Position numbers and translations under genes: made by a program
DNA from: Chitinophaga eiseniae
Lineage (GTDB): Bacteria; Bacteroidota; Bacteroidia; Chitinophagales; Chitinophagaceae
Length of the DNA: 64,000 bases
Direction: 5' to 3'
Assembly: GCF_900167135.1 (NCBI RefSeq)
Contig: NZ_FUWZ01000003.1
Location: 372,001 to 436,000, forward strand
Shown: positions 33,390-42,303 of the stretch, one piece after another
Layout of the letters: every line of letters begins with the position of its first letter
Position numbering within the stretch: the first letter of the stretch is position 1
The notes under the pieces: model-generated
The model's input: only the letters and a program-made list of their open reading frames with translations
Databases searched by the model: none
What the model was told of the DNA's origin: nothing

Positions 33390-34541
33390 TCAATAAAATA
33401 CCGGTAATGCCGGGAAATAGTATCCGGAATATCTCACCGTTTCTTTCAGTGCAGCAGTGCCGGGGTCATACATCTGCCAGCGGTTGTCGTTGCTGGCGCC
33501 GAACTCGTCGGTGAGGGTGATCACCAGCAGTTCGTTCCGTGCCGCGTTATACCGTACAGCAGAACCGTAAAAATGCTGACCGGAAGGTACTGTCAGGAAG
33601 GGCGCCGACAGTGACGCAGCGTTGCCGGGTACATAACGGTACAGTTTTGTGCCGCCATATTCGATGTTACCACCAATGCCGGCGGTTGACTTACGCTCTG
33701 CGATAAACACTGCGGTACCGTTGGAGGTCAGTGAGCCGGAGCGCCATGACAGGTAAGCCCAGGGGTTGGTAGTAGCGAAAGGCAGCTTCACGCGGGACAC
33801 CGCCAGCGAAGTAGGATTGATACCTACCAGTGAATCTTTGCCGGCCACCCATACAGTGCCATCGTTGGTGCGGGCGAAACCGGCATCGCCGATGCCGAAT
33901 TTTTTTGCGATGCTGTAGTCAGCAGCGTTCAGCGCCACTACCCCATCGTCTTTGGTCATCACAAATACGTAGTTGCCCGCCAGCAGCATATCACCCGCAG
34001 GACCATTGATACCAGCCACTTTGGTACCCAGTGTGGGGCCGGAGAGACTGATGCGGTATACACCATCTACAGCACTCAGCAGGCCTCTGGACGCGTCCAC
34101 GCCGACAAAGGCGTAGCCCTCACTCTGCGGCAGATTGGCAATCCTGCCGGTTTCCACCAGTGTATGCGCATCCGTTGCCACCAGCGGACCGCCCACTTTC
34201 ACCACCATATATACCTTGTTATTGAAGATAGTGGCAAACTGAAGTGTGGAGGTAGTCGGTCCCAGGTTCTTCGTGGGGTTTTCCTTTTTGTAGATGTCTT
34301 TTGCCACCTTGTTGCTGTCATAACTGTAGTACCAGAGGTCGCCGTTATTGACACCGTATTGCCCTTCATGTACCATGAGGAAACCGTTTTCATATTTCCC
34401 GAATACGTTTATGCCTGCCTGCGCAGCAACAGCGTTTTCTTTGGGGTGCAATCCTAATCCGGAATCTGCATTTTCTTTTTTACAGGCGGCAAACAGGGTT
34501 AGCAGCGAGGCCGCCAGGGCCAAACACTTGATTGATTTCAT
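33390..34541 (-). CDS. Beta-propeller surface lipoprotein (BtuG-like, copy 2)
   Basis: Lipoprotein of 383 aa with lipobox LFAAC near residue 20. Repeating beta segments such as GLLSAVDGVYRISL, GNYVFVMTKDDGVVALNAAD and DGTVWVAGKDSLVGI suggest a YncE/DUF5074-type propeller. BtuG proteins of this kind bind cobalamin tightly at the surface and pass it to BtuB. It is the first gene downstream of the cobalamin riboswitch at 34807 and pairs with the gene at 32426, repeating the pair 36269/35087. It is diverged from the 36269 protein, so its ligand may differ. Confidence 0.75.
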   Translation of the reverse strand: MKSIKCLALAASLLTLFAACKKENADSGLGLHPKENAVAAQAGINVFGKYENGFLMVHEGQYGVNNGDLWYYSYDSNKVAKDIYKKENPTKNLGPTTSTLQFATIFNNKVYMVVKVGGPLVATDAHTLVETGRIANLPQSEGYAFVGVDASRGLLSAVDGVYRISLSGPTLGTKVAGINGPAGDMLLAGNYVFVMTKDDGVVALNAADYSIAKKFGIGDAGFARTNDGTVWVAGKDSLVGINPTSLAVSRVKLPFATTNPWAYLSWRSGSLTSNGTAVFIAERKSTAGIGGNIEYGGTKLYRYVPGNAASLSAPFLTVPSGQHFYGSAVRYNAARNELLVITLTDEFGASNDNRWQMYDPGTAALKETVRYSGYYFPALPVFY

Positions 34542-34805
34542 AGTTTAAAAATTGTGTGGTTATTTTTAATAAAAAAACACATCATAGGGCATCCGGACTT
34601 TCAAACATGGCAAGGGTTTTCCATTTTGTTTTTAACTAAAAACAATTTGCTACAATTGCTGCTCTTGTGACAGCCTAAGAAACAGTACAGGTTCCTTTCC
34701 GTACCCGCACGCAGGTGAAACAAAAAAACAAATACGTGAATATAAAGCCGGCAGGGCCTACATTCTTGAGCCTTTCACCCGAAAGCGACGAATGGTGATT
34801 ACAGC

Positions 34806-34975
34806 TGGCAGGTCTTCTGGCTCTCCTGCTTTTCCGGAAACCTTCCCATCCGCAACAGCAGACAGTGGTATGGAGCACACTCCGGAAAAACATTGCCGGT
34901 ATTAGCCGGCGGCAGGATTACAGCTACGGGGATAGCTCCGGTCTTACACCGGATTCCCTTTTAATGTTCTGCATG
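34806..34975 (-). promoter_or_regulatory. Cobalamin riboswitch
   Basis: On the minus strand the RNA has AAAAGGGAATCCGGTG near its 5' end, then CTGTAATCC, CACTG, GGGAAGG and finally the B12 box AGCCAGAAGACCTGCC (complement of 34807-34822). These are the conserved blocks of the AdoCbl class in the right order. It precedes the gene at 34541 by about 265 bases and lies just beyond the terminator of the btuB unit. It should repress the 33390-32426 unit when cobalamin is plentiful. The rest of the 545-bp gap shows no gene. Confidence 0.92.
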
Positions 34976-35030
34976 AACAGAACAACCAATTGTGGTTACA
35001 AACGTACGTTAAGTTCCCCGTATATCCAAT

Positions 35031-35060
35031 AAAAAATCCCGGAGAAATGTCTCCGGGATT
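35031..35060 (-). terminator. Intrinsic terminator of the btuB unit
   Basis: AATCCCGGAGA at 35035-35045 and TCTCCGGGATT at 35050-35060 form a perfect 11-bp stem with a 4-base loop. On the minus strand it is followed by a T6 tract (complement of 35029-35034 region). It lies 27 bases after the stop at 35087. Confidence 0.9.
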
Positions 35061-35086
35061 AAAATATTTTTCTGAAATAATATCGC

Positions 35087-36256
35087 TTACAAGTTGAGGT
35101 CTTTTACACCGGAAACTTCTGTGGAGATCTCGCCCAGCCAGCCACCTTCTGCGCGCATACCAGTGTGTACGCGGATAAAATCCACGCCCGGCAAACGTAC
35201 GGGATTGCCTTTTTTATCCACCGCCCAGCTGATTTTAATACGGGCTTTTTCATCGGCGTTACCCCAGTTGTCAGCATACCCAAAAGGAAATGCAGGGCTT
35301 ACATAGTAAGTACCGGAACCTGATTTGTCGATGAAATTCTCGTCGGTCAGCCGTGTGCCTGTAAAGCTGATGCTGTCTCCTTTCCACTGCGGGTAATAAG
35401 GCTGATTGTGGAAAGAATTGCGGGAGAGATAGCCGGACTTGCCCTGGTTGTCTTTCCAGCGGATATAAGTGGTATCAGTCAGGTATTGATAATTATTGTT
35501 CGGTGTCCTTACTTTATTTTCATCCGGCTTATAATAAGTGATCTTATAGTCACGGATAGTTTTAGGGCTGTTGTATTCAGAACCGGCAATTTCAAACCAT
35601 TCATCATCCGGCTGCCCGTTGCCGTTAGCATCGTACGCTACCTGGATAATGCCCGGTTCTGCCCAGTTGGCGAAAGCATTGCCCAATACGGTAAAGCTGA
35701 AAGAATCCGGTACGTTTACGATGGTATGGTCAAAGCCCATCACCACATAGCCGCCGAATCCGCCGAGGTGTATCATGGTGCCGCTTTTCAGCGACTCTTC
35801 TGCCTTGGCGGTTATTTTTGCCTGGTCGTCGCCTGCCTCCCATTTGGGCAGCTCGTGCACGAACTGGCCGGGAGCCGGCAGATAATCAAACACGCGGGCA
35901 ACGCCATTGGTATAGGTACCTGCAGTTACTTTAACAGGAACGTCTATACGCTTTTCTCCTGCGGAATTTTTTGCGATGAAAGTGAGGGTATACTCGCCCG
36001 CTTTCGTAAAGGCATGCACCAGCTCTTTGGTAGTGGCGATGGTATCGTTACCGGCTTTCCAGAGAAAGGCGGTACCGGCGCTTTCGTTTTTCACGGTAGC
36101 GGTGAGGCGTACAATTTTCATGTTAGCCGTAGACACGCCACCCTGTGGTGTGTTGACAGTTACATCCGGCACAGTGACCGGTGTGTCTTCAGATTTGGAA
36201 CAGCTGCCGGCCAGAAGGACTGCCAGCAAGGAAATTGGTAAAAGTGTATATTTCAT
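35087..36256 (-). CDS. Surface lipoprotein of the cobalamin locus with PKD-like domain
   Basis: Lipoprotein of 389 aa, lipobox LLAGSC (residue 19). An N-terminal immunoglobulin/PKD-like domain (about residues 45-115, ending YTLTFIAKNSAGEKRIDVPV) is followed by the domain shared with the protein at 32426: YLPAPGQFVHELP, GGYVVMGFDHTIVN, GQPDDEWFEIAGSEYNSP and FTGTRLTDENF. The gene follows the BtuG-like propeller by 12 bases and closes the riboswitch-controlled unit. Surface capture of corrinoids is the likely role by context. Confidence 0.75.
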   Translation of the reverse strand: MKYTLLPISLLAVLLAGSCSKSEDTPVTVPDVTVNTPQGGVSTANMKIVRLTATVKNESAGTAFLWKAGNDTIATTKELVHAFTKAGEYTLTFIAKNSAGEKRIDVPVKVTAGTYTNGVARVFDYLPAPGQFVHELPKWEAGDDQAKITAKAEESLKSGTMIHLGGFGGYVVMGFDHTIVNVPDSFSFTVLGNAFANWAEPGIIQVAYDANGNGQPDDEWFEIAGSEYNSPKTIRDYKITYYKPDENKVRTPNNNYQYLTDTTYIRWKDNQGKSGYLSRNSFHNQPYYPQWKGDSISFTGTRLTDENFIDKSGSGTYYVSPAFPFGYADNWGNADEKARIKISWAVDKKGNPVRLPGVDFIRVHTGMRAEGGWLGEISTEVSGVKDLNL

Positions 36257-36268
36257 AATGGTTGCGTT

Positions 36269-37426
36269 TTACTTTTTAACAGGCACGAAGGCAAAATGTG
36301 CAGGAATATCGCCAGTCACCACCGACCATTTCTTTTTACCACTTTTATCAAAACAGTACAGGATACCGGGAGATACATAATCACGGGCATCCGTAACGTA
36401 AATGTCTTTGGTCTCGGGGTCCACCATAATACCGTACGGCATTTTGATGTTCTTCTCTGTGCCGTCGGTGATAAAACCACCTGGCAGGGCTGTCTCCGTT
36501 TTCACGTTGATCATTCCGTAGTTGATTTTCCAGGTACCGCTGATATAGCTGTATTCAGAGCCGTACAGGTAACAGGTATCGCCGGAAATACAGATATTGC
36601 TGGCTGCAACAGGAAAACGTTTTTTCACCGCATCTGTTTTGGTGTCTACTACATACAGGGCGGAAGGGCGGCTGTAGTAGTCTCCCCTGCTGGTCACATA
36701 CAGGTCACCGTCACCATCAGCTTTCAGCCGGTGCAGGTTAATATCCACGTGGATTTTTTTCGTCTCTTTAAACGTGGCCAGATCAATAACAGACACGGTA
36801 CTATCATAGGTAGGTGGCAGGTAACCACCGGAATTAGCAACATACAGCTTGTTGCCGACCACGGCCATTTCTTCAGGCTGATAGCCCACTTCCACCTTAC
36901 GCGTGATTTGCATGGTGGCCGTATCCACTTCTGCCACGATACCTACCGGAGCACGGGGATCAATAATTACCGGGCCTGCATAGGAGCTGATATAGGCTTT
37001 CCCGTTAGCAAAAGTGATATAACGGCAATTGGTTAATTCAATCTGTTTGATGCGTTTGGTGGTGGTGGCATCCATTACTTCCACCTTGTTGGACACGTTG
37101 ATCACAGCGTATAACTTGTTGCCATATACCTGAACATCGTTGCCTACGTCGCCCAGCTCTTTCACAACGTTGGGGTTGGCTTCGGCATAGATATTTTTGC
37201 GGTATACGCCAGCCGCGAAATCAAAAAAATCGAGCGTTGCTTTGTTGCTGCCCATGTTCCCTTCGTTCAACAGGTAGAACCCCTTGTAGCTACGGTGGTC
37301 TACGGGCGTATCTACCGGTGTTACTACCGGCTGTACGATGTCATTACCTGTGCGGCAGCCCGTTACAGCTATCGTGATCAACATGGCAGCTGCTCCTGCA
37401 AAACGCAATTGTTTTATCATCTTCAT
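36269..37426 (-). CDS. btuG: BtuG-like cobalamin-binding beta-propeller lipoprotein
   Basis: Lipoprotein of 385 aa, lipobox AVTGC (residue 24). A YncE-type propeller follows: FYLLNEGNMGSNKATLDFFD, NKLYAVINVSNKVEVMDATT, GYQPEEMAVVGNKLYVANSG, DGDLYVTSRGDYYSRPSALY and DPETKDIYVTDARDYVSPG mark successive blades. This matches the DUF5074/BtuG family that captures cobalamin on the surface and hands it to BtuB. It overlaps the btuB stop by one base, so the two are translationally linked. The symbol rests on family and context rather than on known ligand residues. Confidence 0.82.
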   Translation of the reverse strand: MKMIKQLRFAGAAAMLITIAVTGCRTGNDIVQPVVTPVDTPVDHRSYKGFYLLNEGNMGSNKATLDFFDFAAGVYRKNIYAEANPNVVKELGDVGNDVQVYGNKLYAVINVSNKVEVMDATTTKRIKQIELTNCRYITFANGKAYISSYAGPVIIDPRAPVGIVAEVDTATMQITRKVEVGYQPEEMAVVGNKLYVANSGGYLPPTYDSTVSVIDLATFKETKKIHVDINLHRLKADGDGDLYVTSRGDYYSRPSALYVVDTKTDAVKKRFPVAASNICISGDTCYLYGSEYSYISGTWKINYGMINVKTETALPGGFITDGTEKNIKMPYGIMVDPETKDIYVTDARDYVSPGILYCFDKSGKKKWSVVTGDIPAHFAFVPVKK

Positions 37427-39423
37427 TAAATATTTACAGACACAATGAATTTATAATTCCTTCCAGGCATCGGGTAACTGAGCACCACGTCGTAGTACTG
37501 GTTGAACACATTATTGACCTGTGCGGTGAGTCTCCACTTCGCCTGCCTTATTTTACGGGAATACGTGAGCGTGATATCGCTGGTATACCATGGCTGCATG
37601 TAATTGGCCGGCTCGTTTTTTTTACCGTTGTAACGCTCTCCGGTGTATATAAAGCTGTAGTTGAGGTTCCACGACCTGTAGTCCCCACCCAGTATCATGG
37701 AGCCGCTGTGCCGTGGGATGTACGGTATCTGGTCTCCATAAAACAGTTCTGACTTGTCTGTGAAGTCGCGCGCCTCCTGGAAGGTGTAGGTGGCCCGTGT
37801 ACTCAGGAGAAGTTCGTCCAGTATTTTCCAGGCGGCTTTGGCTTTCACATCCACGCCTTTGATCTTCACGAAGCCGAGGTTCATCATGGTCCACCGGAAC
37901 TGGCTGGCTGCGGGTACCGCCACAATTTTATCAGTCACCTCGATGTAATAGGCATCGGTTTCCAGGCTTAGTTCCTGCAGGGGTTGTCCCTGGAAAGTCC
38001 GGTTAGCGGTGAAACCGGTATTGTATTGCGAGGTGTACTCCGGTTTCAGGTTGGAGTTACCCAGATCGGTATAATAGAGATCGTTGAAGGTAGGCATCCG
38101 GAAGATGCGTTTGTAGAAAGACCGCCAGGTGATCGGCACGCCTTCGAAGGGTTGCCAGGACACAAAAACGGCGGGGGTCAGCTCCTGTTTAAAAGGTGCA
38201 GCGGCATTCTTTTTCGTTTCTTCGTTCATGATCGTGTTGAGCAGGCTGGCCTGGGCACTGAAACGTTTGAAATTGAACGAAGAGGCAAGCGCCACCAGCG
38301 TGGTAAAACGTTGCGGGTAGGAAAAATTGGTCATGTCCGCCGTCATCTTGTTCCACTGAAAATCGCCGGAAAGGCTGATATTCCACCAGTTGGTCACGGC
38401 AAACTGGTTGGCTGCGGAAAAATAGGCTTCCTGCTGATGGTAGTGGTTATCTACCGGCCGCACGGTATCCGGCGCCACATAGCGCGTATAGTCGTAAGCG
38501 TATTTTCCGTTCAGCAGCAGTGTGTAGCGGGGCGAGAGATCTTTTCGCCAGGAGGACTGCACAAAGAAGTTACGGTCCCATTGCCGGTCTATATGCCCGA
38601 AGACGTTATTGACTACAAAACCGGGCAGGCCGCGTTCTGAGTCGTAGTAGTACACTTTGCCGGTCCATTCGCCGCCGTTGGTCACCCCATGCAGGGTTCC
38701 TTCGAGGCGGACGGCGTTAATATCGCCATTTTTGCGGATAGCGGTGGTATCGTACCCTTTTTCTTTCTCATAACGGAATTTGTATTGTCCGTTAGCGTTG
38801 ATCCATTCTGCATTGAAGGAAGCGCCGATATGTTTGCCGACTTTTTCCTGCCACAGGACGGAGGGGTTGAAAAGCCCGAAGGAGCCGGTTTTGAAGGTAC
38901 CTTTTACATGACGCTGTTCGCCATCCGCGAAGCGGGGCTTGAGCGAGGTGAGATAAATAGAAGCCGCGGAAGAGAAATCTTTCGCTGGTTGGAGGATACT
39001 GCTTTTCTGTCCGTTATACAGGGCGATTTCCTCCATATTATCGAGGGAAAATTTGCCCAGGTCGATAATGCCATTTTGTGCATTACCCAGCTGGATACCA
39101 TCGTAGAACACGCCGGTATGGTTGGTGCCCATGCTGCGGACGTCCACGGTTTTCAGTCCGCCGATACCGCCATAGTCTTTTATCTGGAGGCCGGAGAAAT
39201 AGCGCAGCGCATCGGCTACGGACTGGGAGTTCAGCCGTTGCAGTTCCGCGCCTTTCAGCTGCTGGCCGGGGGAAACTTCCCGGTTGCTGCGCGGGGCGGT
39301 AACAGATACCTCCCGCAGGTCTTTGGTCCGGCTGCTGTCCGGCTGCTGTTGCGCCTTCAGGGACATAACAGGACATCCTGCGAGCACCAGGTACAGGGTA
39401 CTCCTCAGTAATGGGATACGCAT
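37426..39423 (-). CDS. btuB: TonB-dependent cobalamin receptor
   Basis: Outer-membrane receptor of 665 aa with a signal peptide (RSTLYLVLAGCPVMSLKAQQ). After a TonB-box-like region (LREVSVTAPRSNREV), the plug domain has NSQSVADALRYFSGLQIKDY and GGLKTVDVRSMGTNHTGVFY. The rest is a 22-strand barrel ending in the aromatic-rich NVFNQYYDVVLSYPMPGRNY. Length and plug fit BtuB. The cobalamin riboswitch at 39563 and the BtuG-like partner make cobalamin the most likely substrate. ATG 39423 is chosen over one 30 bases upstream because the signal peptide begins there. Confidence 0.9.
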   Translation of the reverse strand: MRIPLLRSTLYLVLAGCPVMSLKAQQQPDSSRTKDLREVSVTAPRSNREVSPGQQLKGAELQRLNSQSVADALRYFSGLQIKDYGGIGGLKTVDVRSMGTNHTGVFYDGIQLGNAQNGIIDLGKFSLDNMEEIALYNGQKSSILQPAKDFSSAASIYLTSLKPRFADGEQRHVKGTFKTGSFGLFNPSVLWQEKVGKHIGASFNAEWINANGQYKFRYEKEKGYDTTAIRKNGDINAVRLEGTLHGVTNGGEWTGKVYYYDSERGLPGFVVNNVFGHIDRQWDRNFFVQSSWRKDLSPRYTLLLNGKYAYDYTRYVAPDTVRPVDNHYHQQEAYFSAANQFAVTNWWNISLSGDFQWNKMTADMTNFSYPQRFTTLVALASSFNFKRFSAQASLLNTIMNEETKKNAAAPFKQELTPAVFVSWQPFEGVPITWRSFYKRIFRMPTFNDLYYTDLGNSNLKPEYTSQYNTGFTANRTFQGQPLQELSLETDAYYIEVTDKIVAVPAASQFRWTMMNLGFVKIKGVDVKAKAAWKILDELLLSTRATYTFQEARDFTDKSELFYGDQIPYIPRHSGSMILGGDYRSWNLNYSFIYTGERYNGKKNEPANYMQPWYTSDITLTYSRKIRQAKWRLTAQVNNVFNQYYDVVLSYPMPGRNYKFIVSVNI

Positions 39424-39561
39424 GTTAATACACCGTTTTGATGGTTCATCCAACGGCCTTCGTAACAGGAAATCAAATCAAGGTAAATAACGGCAGGTAT
39501 CAGTGCTGCCACATGATTCACTTCCAAGCCTCATTCCACGAAGGCTTAAAAAACAAATGCA

Positions 39562-39715
39562 TGGCAGGTATTCTGACTTATCTCTGCTCAGGGCGGCCTT
39601 CCCATTGAATGTTCAACAGTGGCCGGACAAATGCCCTGGCGTTTTATGGAGAATTACAGCAGCGGGACTGTCCGGGATTTACACCCGTGTTCCCTTTTAA
39701 TTACCCCCGCACCGC
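39562..39715 (-). promoter_or_regulatory. Cobalamin riboswitch
   Basis: On the minus strand the RNA reads AAAAGGGAACACGGGTG, GCTGCTGTAATTC, CCACTGTTGAAC, GGGAAGGCC and ends with the B12 box AGTCAGAATACCTGCC (complement of 39563-39578). A GGGGGTAA/TTACCCCC stem near 39700-39728 lies at the 5' end. It precedes btuB by about 140 bases, in the 344-bp gap before the regulator gene, and should shut off cobalamin uptake when the vitamin is abundant. Confidence 0.92.
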
Positions 39716-39767
39716 AACGGAGGGGGTAAACCATTGCGGTGCGAAGGTAGTGCTTTAATTTATTTCT

Positions 39768-40400
39768 TCAAAAAGTTGTCAGCAGCTTATGATCGATGGC
39801 GCATTTGATGAGCATGGCGGTGTTGCGGGCTTTGAGTTTGCCCAGCAGGTTGCGCCGATGGCTGTCAACCGTATCGCTGCTGATAAACAGCTTCTCGGCT
39901 ATCTCGTGGTTCGTATGGCCGTTGGCGATGAGCCATAGCACTTCTTTTTCTCTTTTGGTGATATGCAGCTCCCGCGTGCGGGCTGCGCCGGCAGCTGTTT
40001 GCAGCTCGGCGGCCAGTTCTGCGGAGAGGTAAGTGTGACCGCTATAGACATCGTGAATGGCTTTGAGCAGCTCCTCTTTATCAGCGTTTTTCATCAGGCA
40101 GCCGCTGGCGCCACTGTCCATCATATCCTGTATCTCCCGGCCGTCTTTATGGTAACTGAGTCCCAGCACCATGGTGTCGGGATGATTTTTTTTGATGAGA
40201 TGGCACAGCTCCGCCCCTGCAATATCGGGGAGCATGGTGTCCAGCAGCACAACATCTGCCTGGTGATGCAGCAGGAAATTCAGGCACGACTCCCCTGTCC
40301 TTGTTTCCCCTGTCAGTTCTATATCTTTTTCATAGCTGAGTAATGCGCGCAGTCCTTCTAGTATCAATGGATGATCATCCACAAAGTATAATCTGATCAT
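39768..40400 (-). CDS. NarL/LuxR family response regulator, orphan
   Basis: DNA-binding response regulator of 210 aa. The receiver domain has YFVDDHPLILEGLRALL, phospho-acceptor Asp in VVLLDTMLPDIAG (about residue 55) and a lysine in SGCLMKNADKEEL. The C-terminal GerE domain shows TKREKEVLWLIANGHTNHEI and FISSDTVDSHRRNLL. No histidine kinase is adjacent. It lies between the btuB riboswitch and the lanthipeptide genes on the same strand, so a link to peptide production is possible but unproven. Confidence 0.87.
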   Translation of the reverse strand: MIRLYFVDDHPLILEGLRALLSYEKDIELTGETRTGESCLNFLLHHQADVVLLDTMLPDIAGAELCHLIKKNHPDTMVLGLSYHKDGREIQDMMDSGASGCLMKNADKEELLKAIHDVYSGHTYLSAELAAELQTAAGAARTRELHITKREKEVLWLIANGHTNHEIAEKLFISSDTVDSHRRNLLGKLKARNTAMLIKCAIDHKLLTTF

Positions 40401-40527
40401 GGTTTTTCATATTTGCTGTAACGTCGGCATGCATCGGCATGGTATCTCCGGATAAACCGGCCGTTTAGATTTCATTTACTACCCGTAATATATAAAAAAA
40501 AGGAAGATGAAGCATATCATGAAAAGT

Positions 40528-41739
40528 TCACGATATCAGCAGGCTGTTATTCCACCCGGGCTTTATTTCCGGTTGCAGGAAGCCCAGCAGTGACAGGCCG
40601 ATGCCGGCGATGCCTTCGAGTACGTTGTGACTGTTGTGATAATCGGGATGATGATAAAATTTATAACCGGCAGGCCCATCCTTCCAGGTATTCATACGAA
40701 GCGTTGTTTGCAGCCACGCTCCGGCTGCTTTATTGAGAGCGGGGTCTCCGGTGGCCATGGCCGCCTGTTGCAGCATATGAGCAATGCCCGCGCTGCCGTG
40801 GCAGATGCAGGCGTCGTGCACAGCGCCGTTTTTCGTATTACGATGCCGCGCAATGTCTTGCAGGATACTGTGCGCAGCCTCGCTGTAATCTGCCCGCCGC
40901 AGGCGTTTTCCGGCCCCCAATAGCATGGTCGCTATGCCCAGATCGCCATAACACCAGCCCAGCCGGCTGTGGGTATCTCCCACACTGACGCCTGTTGTAT
41001 CGACCATCACGGGGAATAAGGATTCTCCCCCGCCACCCTGCGGCTTTTTATGGGACAAGACCCAGCTGATGCTGCCGTCCATGAGGCGGAGCACGGTATC
41101 GCGGGCGATGCCTTTTTCGTATATCCGTCCCAACAGCGCAATGATAGCAGGCACGCCATGTGCCAGGCCCAGGTTGTACAGATCGCGCCCCTGGTATCGT
41201 TCGCTCGCGGAGGAAAACATGTCTTTCCAGGTGATGCCGGAAGGCAAATGGTGCGCTGATTGGTCGAGACCGGCGACAAGCCTTTCCAGCACCGGTTTTC
41301 CCACTGGCAGGGGCCGTTCCAGGAAATACAGCGCTGTTCCCAGCCCCTCGTGCAGAAAGTCATTTTTACCGGCCAACAGGGATTCTTCCATAAAAGCGGC
41401 CACCATCTGGTCTATCTCCCCGAAAGCGTCTTCCACCTCGTCTTCCTCTATGAATCCCATCTGCGTAAGATGCTGCACGCACCAGGCCACACCCGAAACG
41501 CCGCCACAAAAGGAACCGTTCAGCGGTTGCTCGGACAAAGCCTGCAGGCTTTTTTCCATAATGGATAAAACCTTGTCTACATGTTCTTCGCGGGAAGTAT
41601 GCTGGTAATAATAGGCATAAAATAAAGCACAGCCGGTAAATCCTCCCAAAAGCCCGGCATTGTTATCGTTGGCAATAAAGTGGTCTAGTTCCCGGCTGAT
41701 ATTTTCCAGCGCGGCAGTAATGTCGTCTTTGTAATCCAT
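40528..41739 (-). CDS. lanC: Lanthipeptide cyclase LanC
   Basis: Zinc-dependent cyclase of 403 aa that adds cysteine thiols to dehydroalanine and dehydrobutyrine residues to form thioether rings. The alpha-toroid repeats (e.g. GGFTGCALFYAYYY, GGVSGVAWCVQ, LAHGVPAIIALLG) are clear. Zinc ligands are present: Cys in RLGWCYGDLG (about residue 262) and Cys-His in CICHGSAGIAHML (about residue 314). The three precursor genes lie directly upstream on the same strand, and lanB diverges from them. It is therefore the working cyclase of a class I system. Confidence 0.92.
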   Translation of the reverse strand: MDYKDDITAALENISRELDHFIANDNNAGLLGGFTGCALFYAYYYQHTSREEHVDKVLSIMEKSLQALSEQPLNGSFCGGVSGVAWCVQHLTQMGFIEEDEVEDAFGEIDQMVAAFMEESLLAGKNDFLHEGLGTALYFLERPLPVGKPVLERLVAGLDQSAHHLPSGITWKDMFSSASERYQGRDLYNLGLAHGVPAIIALLGRIYEKGIARDTVLRLMDGSISWVLSHKKPQGGGGESLFPVMVDTTGVSVGDTHSRLGWCYGDLGIATMLLGAGKRLRRADYSEAAHSILQDIARHRNTKNGAVHDACICHGSAGIAHMLQQAAMATGDPALNKAAGAWLQTTLRMNTWKDGPAGYKFYHHPDYHNSHNVLEGIAGIGLSLLGFLQPEIKPGWNNSLLIS

Positions 41740-41827
41740 CGTTCCTGAAATATAATGATCCCGGGGCTAATCCGGGCTGCAAATGTGATGAACAGCAATG
41801 TTGTTATGCATACCCTAAAATATAATA

Positions 41828-41849
41828 GCCCCGGGCTTTCACCCGGGGC
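41828..41849 (-). terminator. Attenuator hairpin between lanA genes and lanC
   Basis: GCCCCGGG at 41828-41835 and CCCGGGGC at 41842-41849 form a perfect 8-bp GC stem. On the minus strand it is followed by TATTATATTTTA. A second CCCGG/CCGGG stem lies at 41760-41776. The position just after the last precursor gene and before lanC suggests partial termination, giving more precursor than cyclase. Confidence 0.65.
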
Positions 41850-41871
41850 AGCTGTAATCCGTAAAATCTGT

Positions 41872-42030
41872 TTAATACAAGCAGGAGTCTACACTACAGA
41901 TGGGAGCTCCTGTGCTTATGCATTTCATGGAACCCGCACGGTTATCTGCACCGGCAGTCTGCGTGTTTTTGCTCAGGTCTGATACTTTGATCTTACCCAG
42001 GCTGAGTTTTTTTTCGGTTTGCTTTTTCAT
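41872..42030 (-). CDS. Class I lanthipeptide precursor (LanA3)
   Basis: A 52-aa peptide. The leader has EKKLSLGKIKVSDLSKN, the same motif as its two neighbours. The core end reads CISTGAPICSVDSCLY with Cys at 37, 45 and 50 and Ser/Thr at 39, 40, 46 and 49 available for dehydration. It shares GAPIC-S-x-DSC-x-Y with LanA2, and the DNA around both stop regions is repeated (CTGTAATCCGTA at 41851 and 42090), so the two arose by tandem duplication. It is the last precursor before lanC. The cleavage site is not obvious; no GG is present. Confidence 0.85.
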   Translation of the reverse strand: MKKQTEKKLSLGKIKVSDLSKNTQTAGADNRAGSMKCISTGAPICSVDSCLY

Positions 42031-42112
42031 CAGCTAACGTTTTAGGTGACAAGTATGATGGATACCGGAATACCTTAACCCGGAGGAAACTGTAATCCGT
42101 ACATTTCTCCGT

Positions 42113-42286
42113 TTAATAACGGCAGGAGTCAATGCTGCAGATAGGCGCGCCCTGGCTCAGACAGGACAGCGGGTGAGAATTACAGGCTGCAGAACGGTTA
42201 TCGGCATCGGCAGTCGGCATATTCTTGCTCAGGTCAGACACTTTGATCTTACCTAAGGTGAGTTTTTTTTCAGCTTGTTTTTTCAT
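42113..42286 (-). CDS. Class I lanthipeptide precursor (LanA2)
   Basis: A 57-aa peptide (58 if the ATG at 42289 is used). The leader has EKKLTLGKIKVSDLSKN. The core contains four cysteines (35, 42, 50, 55) with Ser at 37, 41, 44, 51 and 54, ending SQGAPICSIDSCRY. It begins 17 bases after the LanA1 stop and precedes LanA3 by 82 bases on the same strand. The leader motif replaces the FNLD-type box of nisin-like leaders and is likely the LanB recognition segment. Confidence 0.85.
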   Translation of the reverse strand: MKKQAEKKLTLGKIKVSDLSKNMPTADADNRSAACNSHPLSCLSQGAPICSIDSCRY

Positions 42287-42303
42287 CATCTATCGTTTTT
42301 AGA

